Part shown: one piece after another, positions 33,739-44,027 of the stretch
Position numbering within the stretch: position 1 is the stretch's first letter
Layout: each line of letters starts with the position of its first letter
Assembly (NCBI GenBank): GCA_000697665.1
Contig: KL197714.1
Coordinates: 210,407-274,406 of the forward strand
DNA from: Jaapia argillacea MUCL 33604
Lineage: Eukaryota; Basidiomycota; Agaricomycetes; Jaapiales; Jaapiaceae
Direction of reading: 5' to 3'
DNA length: 64,000 nucleotides
Made by a program: the position numbers and the translations under genes
The notes under the pieces: model-generated
Told to the model about the DNA's origin: nothing
Databases searched by the model: none
What the model saw: only the letters and a program-made list of their open reading frames with translations

Positions 33739-34815
33739 TTTCAAAACTTGCTACCGCCCTCGATTGACATATATCCAGTCGTAGGTACCATCACCAACGA
33801 CTTGCCGGCTCTTGTCGGTAACCACTGTTGACCGCTCTCCGGCGATCCCTAAGGGTACGGTGACTGGTGCAGTTCTTCCAGTGGCCGCCTCCCCTGATAC
33901 CGTCGATGGACAACATACTCGCGTTCTGCCTAAACTGTAACCTGTGCTTGTTCTGCAGTGTAGTTTCGGTCGGTGCATTTGAAACGCCACTGGCCGGGTC
34001 GCAGCGTATCATATTATGGCCCACTTTTTGACTCCGAGTGTGACATCTTGTCATGAGCTTGCGGCCATGCGAACTCGTGGCAAGCTGTGTACATGCGTGC
34101 AATCGGATCTATCAATGTGTCGTGCTGCCGAGCATCTCAGGCGACAGTCCCAAGGGACGTTGTTTGGTTAGATCTTCTCTACCTTCTTGAAATCCTTTAG
34201 GCGCTCCATCGGCGGATTATCTGAGGGGGCGCCTATATGAGCTCTACGACCACCCACAGACCTTCGCCGGCACTCACACTTCGCGATGTCCTCATGGCTT
34301 AAGCCTGAGCGAATCATCGCTGCAGGCGTTTTAACGACTATTGGTGTGCCCAGTTTCCAAATGTTCCCGAGGGGTGGTTCCTCTCGTTGCTTACGTTTGG
34401 AATTTGATAATGCTCTGAGCGGGTTGGCAGTGGATTGTATCATACTACAGCTTTTGTCGACTTGGTGAGACAGCTTGTCATGAGCGCTCGAGCTCGAACG
34501 ACTGGCAAGCGAACTTATGACAAGGTGTGTGCAGATGCCAACCAGATCTGTGAAGGAGTTTATCGTTTTCAGTCCCTCGTTAATATTCCCCTTCAAGTCG
34601 TTCCGCGGATTTACAAGAGGAATGGTGGTTAACGCTTGATTGACTTCGTGAGACTTCGGGTTCCGGGAATAATCAGATTCGTTCCATGCGCGCCTGTTGG
34701 GACCCACCTTTTCAAAGGGTTGTATACGTATACTCTTTGTGTACAATAAGTACAGCCTCTACTGCCCAGCCTTCCAAACCTCTGACATCTCTTGCTTCCA
34801 TATCGATCGTCAGCC
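33739..34815. other. ISG12 inter-gene region with duplicated promoter-like blocks
   Basis: Contains the relic of gene A's last exon (33786-33930), then a block at about 34000-34100 (CTTGTCATGAGCTTGC...GGCAAGCTGTG) that recurs at 34430-34530 and, inverted, at 47760-47880 upstream of gene D. After the first copy comes GGGGCGCCTATA (34225) and an ATG at 34286, laid out just like the promoter and start of gene D, but its frame (MSSWLKPERIIAAGVLTTIG) stops early. This is probably the remnant of a further ISG12 gene between A and C. Confidence 0.6.
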
Positions 34816-35664
34816 ATGGCGGCTCCAAGTTGTTCTACCTGCAATCTGGCAATCCCTGCAGCAGTTGCTCCCGTTGTCTTCGTTGGGTGCCAGCACAGCT
34901 TTCATCCAGCTTGTCTTCCAAACCCTCCCGCTGCTTGTCCGACATGGTGAGGTCCCCGCTTTATCCTATCAATCTCATCGTAGCTTAAGATCCTTTAATG
35001 TCCCAGCGACTGGCACCGGCGTCTGATTCGGGGTGCTGCTGGCGCTGCGGCTGGCATATGCCTCGCCCCAATCATCGCACCAGCAGCACTCGGAATCGTT
35101 GGGTTTGGTGCTGCAGGCCCGGTTGCAGGTGAGTTGATATCTTCGACGGAGTCGAGAGGCCGTGTAGGCTGACCACTCTTGAGTATAGGGACTTTAGCAG
35201 CCGTTTGGCAAGCTTCAATTGGTAATGTGGCAGCGGGATCTGCCTTTGCTCTATGCCAAAGCGTTGCTGCGGGAGGGGCCCTTCCCATGCTCGGATTCGC
35301 CGCAGGGGCTGCTGCCGGAGCCGCCGCTGGAGTTGGAACCGCAGAGACTCCTCTTGGGAGTGGAGGTGGCGCTGGATCTGGAGGCGGTCCATCAGCAGCA
35401 GGCGAAGGGGGAGCGAAAGAAGGAGGCCCTGGAAGTGGGGAAGGACTCGGTGAGGTTGGTGGACGAGATTCAGGTGGAGCACGAGAGGATCATGCAAGCT
35501 GTGATGGTGATCATAACTGCGACGACGAGATTAATCCAGCCGTATGGTACGGTCGAGGACCAGGTGAAGTTGATGGACCAGGTCCAGATGGAGCACGACA
35601 GGATGTTGTAAGCTGTGGTAGTCGTAATGACTATGGCGACGAGATTAATCCAGCTGTATGGTAA
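34816..35664 (+). CDS. RING-H2 finger fused to an ISG12 domain (gene C)
   Basis: Three exons, 34816-34946, 35007-35128 and 35189-35664, total 729 nt, 242 residues; ATG in good context (CAGCCATGG). Residues 6-44 form a complete RING-H2: C6-x2-C9, C25-x-H27-x2-H30-x2-C33, C41-x2-C44 (MAAPSCSTCNLAI, GCQHSFHPAC, ACPTC; the last Cys codon is split by intron 1). Exon 2 (122 nt, the same length and phase as in genes A, B and D) starts the ISG12 domain: RGAAGAAAGICLAPIIAPAA, LGIVGFGAAGPVAG, then TLAAVWQASIGNVAAGSAFA and LCQSVAAGGALP. A Gly/Ala-rich stretch follows, then two 38-residue repeats each ending DEINPAVW; the stop follows the second. RING-H2 domains recruit E2 enzymes, so this is likely a membrane-bound E3 ligase. 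The terminal TGGTAAGT could also be a splice donor, in which case the protein is longer. Confidence 0.82.
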
Positions 35665-36186
35665 GTTGCTGGAAGCTCAAAGTGGGTGGTGCTCTTCTCG
35701 AAGACTTGTACTGTAATTCCAAGTTCTTCCCTGATCGTTTTTTAACCTTGACTCCTGCCGTTCATGTAAGGGCCGGATACGATTTACCAATTTATCACCC
35801 TTCCAATTTTGCGCGTCGTTTTCTGTGCTGTACTCGATATTGTCTGGGCGGTCTACCATTCCGACTCTATTATAACTCCTTGCCCAGAAACTTGGCTTTG
35901 CTATCGATATCGTTCATGAAGTTCTAAGCATATTCACTTCAACCCACAAAATTTCTCTCCTATGTGGGAGAGATGTCCCCATTTTCGCGGGGCGGGTGTC
36001 CCGGGGGTCCGCCCATGCGATCATGTGACGGTAAATGGTATCCCGGACCGCTCCAATCTTATCGGTCCATCCAACCTTACAAGGTCAAGATGGTGGGGGG
36101 AATTCGTTTACAAACGGTAACGAACGGGTACAACTTTTCTCTTGCCATCCCTCTCTCTCTCACCGACGACAGAACAAACTTGAACC
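35665..36186. other. Intergenic region
   Basis: Between gene C and the hydroxyacid dehydrogenase gene; nothing recognised except possible promoter sequence near 36186. Confidence 0.5.
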
Positions 36187-37700
36187 ATGTCTCCTGGGTC
36201 ACTCAAGTCTCCTATGTCCACTCCGATACAGCGTCGTCTAACCTCCGTCGTTTCACATCTCAGAAATCGTCCAAAGGTTGTGATATGTCGTGATATGGGA
36301 CCGGATGTCATGCCTCTGTTGATGGAGAGGACTGATTTGGATGTGAGTACATCTCCAGTTGAGCTGTCGGTTTTTTCGATTCAGGATTCATGACGATCGT
36401 TACAGGTGGTATTGTGGCCAGAGAACCGAACTTGCGACAGAGCTTGGTTGATGGAGAATCTACCCGGGGCGGTCGGCGTGTTGGTAATGTTGTCTGATAA
36501 GGTGGCGATGATCAGTGCTCTTCATTCACTCGATTTTGAATTCAGGGAATGTTTCCTTCGCAGGTCAATTCTGAGATAATCGAGAAAGGTCTGTATGCTT
36601 TGGCGAATATTCGTTCAAGGAGTTGATTTCGTTCGTAGCCGGTCCAAGCCTCAAGGTTGTCTCGACCATGTCTGTTGGATATGGTGAGATCATCTATCGA
36701 GCATCAAGCATTTTAACTCACGCGGAGTATAGAACACATCGACCTTCCCGTCCTCGCCAAGGCTGGAGTCAGGCTCGGATATACCCCAGATGTTTTGACG
36801 GATGCAGGCAAGTTATTGGATTCAGCCCATTACAGATGTCCGTGTTGAATTAGAAACTCGTCTGTAGTTGCTGATCTCTCCGTCATGCTTGCCCTCATGG
36901 CCGGCAGGAACGTCGGTGAAACTTTGGAGGTCGTGAAGAACAGCCAGGTATTCGCTTCCATCATCTGACACTCACCGTGTACTCACATTCCGCGTCACAC
37001 AGTGGCCCAAATTCACTTGGTCACCGTTCTCATTCTGTGGTCCCCAACTTAGTGCCACGGAAAGATCTCCGACTCGTACAGTTGGTTTCCTAGGCTTTGG
37101 TCGTATCGCCCAAGCCACTCTTGCTCGTCTCGTCCCGTTCGGGATCACCCATTGCCTTTACACCGGTAATCCCTCTTCCCAGGCGGATCCTACCCTTGAC
37201 CAGTCTTTGGCGGAGAAGTTTAAGCTGAAGGGAGTTAGGAGGGTGGATAACGATACGCTCGCTCGTGAAAGCGATATCTTGTTCATCTTGGCACCTGGTG
37301 GTCCAAAGACGTACCATGTTGTGAACGAGGAGTTCTTGAAGAAGATGAAGAAGACTAGTGTGCTCGTTAACACCAGCCGAGGGACTCTTGTCGACTCCAA
37401 TGCACTTGCGAAGGCGTTGAAGGAGGGGTGGCTTTGGGGTGCCGGGTTAGATGTCGTTGAGGGAGAACCGAACGTGACAGCTGATCACCCGTTGGTGAAG
37501 GAGCCGCGGTACGTTGAATCCACCTCTACCTTACCCATACTCACTCTGAGGCTTGTCGATCCAGATGCATTGTGCTTCCTCACATTGGGAGTGCGACGTT
37601 GGATACTCGCGTTGGAATGGCAACGCTTGCCGTCAAAAATCTTCTGGCGGGTATTGCTGGAGAGACAATGGGGGCAGAGTTAGACTTGAGTCGAGCATAA
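36187..37700 (+). CDS. D-isomer-specific 2-hydroxyacid dehydrogenase (glyoxylate/hydroxypyruvate reductase-like)
   Basis: Reduces a 2-keto acid with NAD(P)H. Multi-exon; ATG at 36187 ([18 protein letters not shown]). The substrate-binding half shows [40 protein letters not shown] and [20 protein letters not shown]. The nucleotide-binding Rossmann motif is [20 protein letters not shown]. All three catalytic residues are present: Arg in [15 protein letters not shown], Glu in [11 protein letters not shown], and His in [16 protein letters not shown] in the last exon. The stop is at 37698-37700 after ELDLSRA. About 340 residues. The spacing and the TGNPSSQ-type loop fit GRHPR-like enzymes better than 3-phosphoglycerate dehydrogenase, which is longer and has ACT domains. 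Likely cytosolic or mitochondrial. Confidence 0.85.
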
Positions 37701-37934
37701 TCATTTTTTACCTGTACATTTCATGGGTCCCATACGGTTTCCAATGTTTGTGTATGAAAGTCAATCAGCGGAACCGAGGATGGGAGGAGTCGGCTTTCAG
37801 CTACGTAATGTCGGTGAATAACAGGCGAGTGGCTGTGCCCCGGCTTTCATTTTCTTGATCGCACTCTTTTTCATTTTTCTTGAGAGGCTGGAGCGCACAG
37901 TGACCTTGCTTGTTTCCTATTCTTCATCCCAACC

Positions 37935-40479
37935 ATGACCAAGTACATAGTAGTTTCTGGCGGTGTCGTTAGCGGTATTGGCAAGGGAATCATCGGTGCG
38001 ATGTCATCTTGCGGCGTGTTTTCATACCGTTTTGTTCAATCGTAAAAATGTCTTCCAGCATCCTCGACTGGCTTGCTGTTGAAGACCACCGGCTTGAAGG
38101 TCACAGCCATCAAAATAGATCCTTATATGAACATAGATGCGGGAACCATGAGACCTACCGAACATGGTAAAGTCGCGTCCGTGATCTGCGTCATATCTTT
38201 TGGTATCTCAAGCCCAAGGCAGGGGAGGTCTACGTTTTGAACGACGGAGGTGAAGTTGACTTGGATCTGGGAAACTATGAGCGATATTTGGATGTCACTT
38301 TATGTCGGGACAACAACATCACAACTGGAAAGATCTATCGGGAAGTTATAGAAAAGGAGGTGCGTAGACTAGTATGGTCGCCTGCGTGTTGCGAGTAACA
38401 GAAATTTCGATTTTAGCGGAGAGGAGATTACCTTGGAAAAACTGTACAAGTGAGTACCAGTCTTCGTTGGTTGTTCTTCGAAGCCACACCATGGAAAGTT
38501 GGCCATTCGCCTTCCATCACACACCGGAAGTTTGAGCTACTGGTCAACCTTTTGATTCTGACACGCGTCATCACTACCATAGATCATCCCCCATGTAACA
38601 AATGCCATTCAAGACTGGATAGAACGTGTTTCCAAAATACCTGTAGACGATACCGATGAAGAGCCCGATGTTTGTATCGTGGAGGTGCGAAAATCCCTTA
38701 TGCTTCACCCATTCAGCTACTTACAAGATTGTCGTAGCTCGGCGGTACTGTTGGCGATATCGAATCAGCTCCTTTTGTAGAAGCTATCCGCCAATTCCAA
38801 TTCCGCGTCGGATACGACAACTTTGCTTTAATCCATGTATCCCTCGTTCCTGATATGCATGGCGAACAAAAAACCAAACCCACACAAACTACAGTGCATG
38901 CCTTGAGAGGCTTGGGATTGTTACCGGATCTCGTGAGTTTTCAATTTTTCCTTTCATGCGTCCTTCATTGAGGCCGGTTATTAAGATCGCATGCCGACTG
39001 CTCGCAGCTCAACCCCTCCATCTCGCCACAAAAGAGAAAATATCACTTTTCTGCCACGTAAAAACTGACCAGGTGTTGGGTGTACATGACGTTTCGTCCG
39101 TCTACCACGTCCCGCTCCTGCTTCAATCACAAGGAATAGTCGAGTTCCTCAAAAAGCGCCTCAATCTCGCCGATGTTAATATACCCAAGGGGATGGTGGA
39201 GAGAGGGGTGACCTTGGACAGACGGTGGAAGGAAATGACCAATGGGTGAGGATCGTTCAGATTTTCCGTCGGGCGTTTTCTCATGATGGGGTGCTGATTT
39301 GCTATGCAGTCAGGAGAGATTTTTCGACGACGTAAAGGTCGTGCTTGTCGGAAAGTATACGGATCTGAAGGATTCGTACATGTCCGTGGTCAAGGCACTC
39401 GAACATTCCGCTTTCCGATGCCATAGGAAGCTTGTTCTACAGGTGACTTGACTCTCAAATGAACACCCTGCCGGGACTGACTATTTGATCCTCTTAGTGG
39501 GTGGAATCTTCTGACCTTGAGCCCGAAACACAAGATGGCAATCCCGCCAAGTATCATGACGCTTGGCGAGCTGTTGTTGGAGCAGGGTCAGTCCATCATC
39601 CTTTTCGATTTGTCACGGTCGTTTCATTGTAGTGCGGGAAACAGTGGTATTCTGGTTCCAGGTGGCTTCGGTCAGCGTGGATCGGAGGGGATGATTCTCG
39701 CTATCAAATGGGCGAGAGAACAAAAGGTTCCATTCCTTGGGATTTGTTTCGGCTTCCAGTTGGCTGTCGTTGAATGGGCCCGACACGTCGGTGGATTCAC
39801 CAGTGCGTCTCTCTTCTCTAATCGAGCGACTGCATATCGATGTGGGTTCGTTCGATTATAGAGGGCCAATCTGCCGAGTTTGTCGAAAACACCGAAGAAC
39901 CCGTCATCGTCTTCATGCCTGAAATTTCAAAAACGCACATGGGCGGGACGATGCGTCTGGGACTCCGACCTACGGTGTTCGAACCAGGTACAGAAACTTG
40001 GTCGAAAGCGAGGAAACTCTACGGAGGTGCTGGGAAGATTTGGGAGAGACATCGTCATCGGTACGAGGTAAACCCCGAGTATGTAGAAGCCTTGAACAAG
40101 AGTGGTTGTACTTTTGTTGGGAAGGATGAGAAAGGGGAGAGGATGCAGATTTTGGAGCTGAAAGGTCTGTCGTCCTGAAAGTCGTTTCACCCTTCGAGCT
40201 GCAGACCTGACTTTATCGGTGGCAGACCACCCCTTCTTCATGGGATTCCAAGCGCACCCAGAATTCTGCACTCGACCACTCAACCCTTCCCCTCCGTTCC
40301 TCGGTTTCGTCGCAGCCTCATCCGGCCCCACAGTTCTCCAACAACAGCTCGAGTCCCAATTGAAGTGTTTCCATCCCCCTCACCCCGAACATTCCATGGT
40401 TAGTGAATCAGAACTCATCGAAGGCAAGTCCGTCGGGCTGCAAGGAGAGAATCGACCTCTCGTCAATGGCCATACCTAG
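37935..40479 (+). CDS. URA7: CTP synthase
   Basis: Makes CTP from UTP, ATP and glutamine. ATG at 37935. The N-terminal synthetase domain has [19 protein letters not shown] (P-loop), [20 protein letters not shown], then [54 protein letters not shown]-type sequence, and [20 protein letters not shown]. The UTP-binding RVxGLGLxPDL-like segment [10 protein letters not shown] is present. The C-terminal glutamine amidotransferase has [20 protein letters not shown], the nucleophile Cys in [17 protein letters not shown], and [20 protein letters not shown] with the catalytic His-x-Glu. Several positions are unusual for the family (GICFGFQ instead of GICLGMQ; PDMHGEQ for PVVGEQ-type), but no catalytic residue is missing. 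At least ten introns. The tail [10 protein letters not shown] precedes the TAG at 40477-40479. Confidence 0.93.
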
Positions 40480-40672
40480 TTGTCTTCGATTTTGCTTCCA
40501 TTTGATAACGATGTAATGACTGGTGTGTAGCTCTGATCTATGTGAGCATTGATTATGTTTTGGTAAGCAATAGCGATAACATGCGAATAGCTAATAAGTG
40601 AGGGACTAGAATACACATGAATGGTCATCCCCCCTTGACCCTCAGTCTGCCCCAACCACCTTCGCGACAGAA

Positions 40673-43020
40673 CTAATAACTCGGTCTATTTCTCTGCCGA
40701 CTCCCATCTCCAGATCTCGACATTGGCCTATTGGAGGTATACCTCGACGACCTATACTCCTCCGGTGCGCCCCTGGGATCATCCTCGTCTAACGACCGAC
40801 TCCTCGCCCAATCCGGTCGCTCCTTCACCATCCCCTTATTCCTCTGCGCACCTCTCCCCGCCCAACTAGGACCGTTATCCCTCATCCCGCCTCCACGATC
40901 ATCCCTCCTCAACGCCTTTCCAAAATGTTTCGTACGGTTATCCGACATGCCCAGTTTCTGAAGGAACATATCGGAGATGTAAGGAGGGGCGGGGAGTCCG
41001 CATGCTTGAGTCGTCCAGTCTTTGCAACCTTCGAGAATAACTGATTTTTGGACGCGGAGTTCGGGGGATTTGGGGATGTAATAACCAAGGATCGAAGCGA
41101 GGGTTTCCTTGATGGCGTCCTCGTCGATTTGAGCCAAGAGCTCTCCGATATCCTTTTCCATGTTATCGAGTACTGGGGAGAAAGGCGCCTTGAACACCCT
41201 CGGAGAATTCCTGTTGTTCCTCCCGTGATCATACGATGATGGTCGAGCGACTTCGACATCCTTGAAGAAAGCCTGGGGGTTCTCGTCGAACTTTGCCGCC
41301 AGCTCCTTCACCTGGGCTTTCACCTCGTTGGTGGTTACGGGTTTCATAGGGACCTCAGTCAACTGCCAAGTGAGGAAACCGACTTCCCAAGGGAGGAGTA
41401 CGAGGTCACCACGACCGACGGTGCCTGCACGACCAGTTCGTCCTACACGATGGATATACTGTTCCGTACCAGCAGGCATACCCACTTGGACCACACGGGT
41501 GACTCCTGGGTAATCAACACCTCGAGCTGAGACGTCCGAAGTAACGAGGATAGAGCAACCTGACTTGTCGTTCCGGAAAGACTCCGACGTGCTCGTCCTG
41601 GATTCCTGAGTGCGTTTGGAGTGAATCTCGTATACGCGGGTCTCCCTTCCAGCCGGGAGACAAGTTTTCGAGAGCTCTCGGATGAAAGTAGCGAATAGCT
41701 GGGTCTGTTTTGTCGTGGGAAGGAACAGAATGATCTTGGACTTGCCGGGGTGAGTCAACTGGTCGTGAGCCAATACGCGTAGAACGTGAGGGATTTGGTG
41801 GCCTGCGCTGGGGAGTACAGTACCGAATTGGGGCACGTGTGCGTGGACTGGCGAGGTGTTGTCAGAGACGGTGTTGATGTAGAGGTGGTCCTTCGCGAGA
41901 GAGGCGCGGGCGACTTGTTGGATTGCGCGCGAGAGCGTGGCGGAGAAGAGGAACGTTTGGCGCTCGGGGACTGGAGGGAGGTGCTTAATGATAGCGTCCA
42001 GGTCGTCGCGGAAACCCATATCCAAAAGGGTGTCGCATTCGTCGAGAATAAGCTGGGAGAATAGAGTTGAGTACAATGTCGGAGAGTTAGGTAAGATTGC
42101 GACTGACCATCCGTGCTTTCTTGACACCAGCTAGAACATCGGGCTCGTTCTCGAGTAAATCACGAAGACGACCGGGAGTCCCAACAACGATATCTCTCCG
42201 TCCTTTCATCCAATCCCTCATCTGCATCCTTTTGCTAACCCCACCGACGAACAACCTAACCTCGAATCCATCCTGGTGGTGACTTAACCGTAACGCTTCA
42301 TTGGCGATTTGCGTCGCCAATTCACGTGTGGGACTGATGATCAAAGTACCAACTTCCGTTCGAGTGAAAACCCGTTTGGCGCGTCCTTCGAGATGTTTAT
42401 CCGTCGTTAGACCAGCGTCGCGAACTGCCCGTTTACCGTGATCTTCGATTCCCTTTAACCGTGCTTCGATAGCAGGGACCAAAAATGCCAGAGTTTTACC
42501 AGTACCGGTCTTTGCTCTCACGAGCAAATCTCGGGGTGTGCGAGGTGCCGCGGGAGCGTCGGGGTTGTAGGGCTCCGCGATCTGGGGTAGGAGAGGGAGG
42601 ACGGCTGCTTGTACGGGAGTCATGTGCGTCATTTTGAAGGGTTTGACGGTGATAGCTTTGATTGTATCATGGGAGACTCTGCCCTTGAGCGTTGAGAACG
42701 CGAGGTCGTCAGAGGGTTTGGTCCTGCCAACAGGTGCGTCTAAGGGAGCAGCTGGTGAGCCAGGGTCAAGGTCGAGTTGCTTCGGCGTGGGGTTCAGCCT
42801 TTCTTGTATGGCTGCGGTGGCTTCCCATCTTCGAAATGGTACACCCGAGTGAGGGATGTCTTGATGAAATCATGAGGTTCAGGTCGTGAAACTGGAAAAT
42901 GGGGAGATACGCACTTTTGTGTCGGATAGACAATGAGAGAAGGCCTGGTGAAGGGCCTGTACAGGCGGAGGTCGCCCTGTGGGCAGACCTGAGTGTGCTA
43001 GACCATAGCGAAGTGGCCAT
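40673..43020 (-). CDS. Mitochondrial-type DEAD-box ATP-dependent RNA helicase
   Basis: Three main exons from the ATG at 43020. The N-terminus (MATSLWSSTLRSAHRATSAC) is rich in Ser, Arg and Ala without acids, as in a mitochondrial targeting peptide. Helicase motifs in order: Q-motif region MTHMTPVQAAVLP; motif I VRAKTGTGKT; Ia SPTRELATQI; Ib VGTPGRLRDLL; motif II as LILDECDTLLDMGF (DECD rather than DEAD); motif III FLFSATLSRAIQQ; IV IILFLPTTKQTQLF; V VTSDVSARGVDYPGV; VI HRVGRTGRAGTVGRG. The C-terminal tail after about residue 560 is rich in Arg, Gly, Ser and Asn and likely binds RNA. About 720 residues. Resembles yeast Mss116, which acts in mitochondrial intron splicing, though orthology needs a tree. 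Shares a roughly 1-kb upstream region with the mannanase gene. Confidence 0.88.
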
Positions 43021-43955
43021 CAAAACAACACGACTGGACCGTCGTGGTTGTGGTTGCAGAGACAGGCACTTACTTCGAAGTTTTGGAGGCAAAAAATACG
43101 CGCGCTTCCTTTTTTGGCAGTCCCTGGACTGTGGTCTCTATGCTCCCACGATCCATACTCCCAAACAAATGAAACTCCTTGACCTGATTCCACCTCCACC
43201 CCCATGCTCAGCGTCCAGCATTATGAAGGCCCTGGTTCTGTCTTCCGCCTCGGAGCTGAAATCGATGTCTTCAGAGCCAATAACTGTGATCAAACAACCC
43301 TTTTCCGTCTCATCTCACCTCCATTACTCCGATTGAACACAAGTCGACACCATGGATGCAGTCATATCCCATCCAAGTCCTAGGTACGAGTGGTGCCAAA
43401 AGCACCTGTGAAGATGAGCTTGATGGTGGCAGATCTCTCCAACTATCACTTGGCCTCTCTTTTCTGCGCGTCCTGCTGAATTTTCTGGCGGCATTTTTTC
43501 CGAACTGGAATTTGTCCCCGTGTCTCTTACGCCTTTGCCCCTTTCCAGCCTCTCGGATTTTATCGAAAAGCATCTGCCGAATACCATCTCCACCGTTGCC
43601 CTGACTTCTAGCGGAGTGTATTCGGTGGTGGTCCAACCACGTGGCTCTCTAGATGTACCCTCTGCTTGCAAAACATCCGGTTACTGTCCTTCTAAACTCG
43701 AGACGCGTCTTCCTCCCTCTTCTCAATATTCCGAACCCATTCTTTTCTCTCCATGGCGCAACTTGCCACCCCTCCCTCGTTTATTCCCGTCCACCACAAG
43801 CCGGTTCCGAAAAGTATCCGCGTTTGATCCCTCCACCTTGGGCTTGTGCCTTTCATCACCTGAACCACCAAAATTTCCGGATATTAAGCTACAAACTAGA
43901 ATCTCCTGCGAGATGCTTCCGTTCAGCCGTTGTCTCTCACGTTCGACGGGTGTGG
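43021..43955. other. Divergent promoter region between helicase and mannanase genes
   Basis: Nearly 1 kb without a convincing gene. A 146-residue frame at 43520-43960 lacks any domain and overlaps the mannanase TATA box. Confidence 0.5.
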
Positions 43956-43962
43956 TATAAAA
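43956..43962 (+). promoter_or_regulatory. TATA box of the mannanase gene
   Basis: TATAAAA 72 bp ahead of the ATG at 44028, typical of inducible secreted hydrolase genes. Confidence 0.65.
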
Positions 43963-44027
43963 CCCCTCCGTTGGCAGGCATTTCCCCCAGATCCTCTTTG
44001 CTCCGTGCTAGAGACCCCTCTGGAAAT

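Noticed and set aside
34168-34746. 192-residue minus-strand open frame between ISG12 genes
   Set aside because: Lies over promoter-like repeats shared with the gene D upstream region, with no domain or splice signals; more likely the shadow of duplicated non-coding DNA.
33465-35497. Antisense frames over the ISG12 genes (Ala/Gly-rich complements)
   Set aside because: Composition-driven shadows; splice phases and domain similarity support only the plus-strand models.
40731-41513. Plus-strand open frames over the DEAD-box helicase
   Set aside because: Antisense shadows of the conserved helicase exon, which carries all motifs on the minus strand.
43520-43960. 146-residue open frame upstream of the mannanase
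   Set aside because: Overlaps the mannanase TATA box and shows no recognisable domain.
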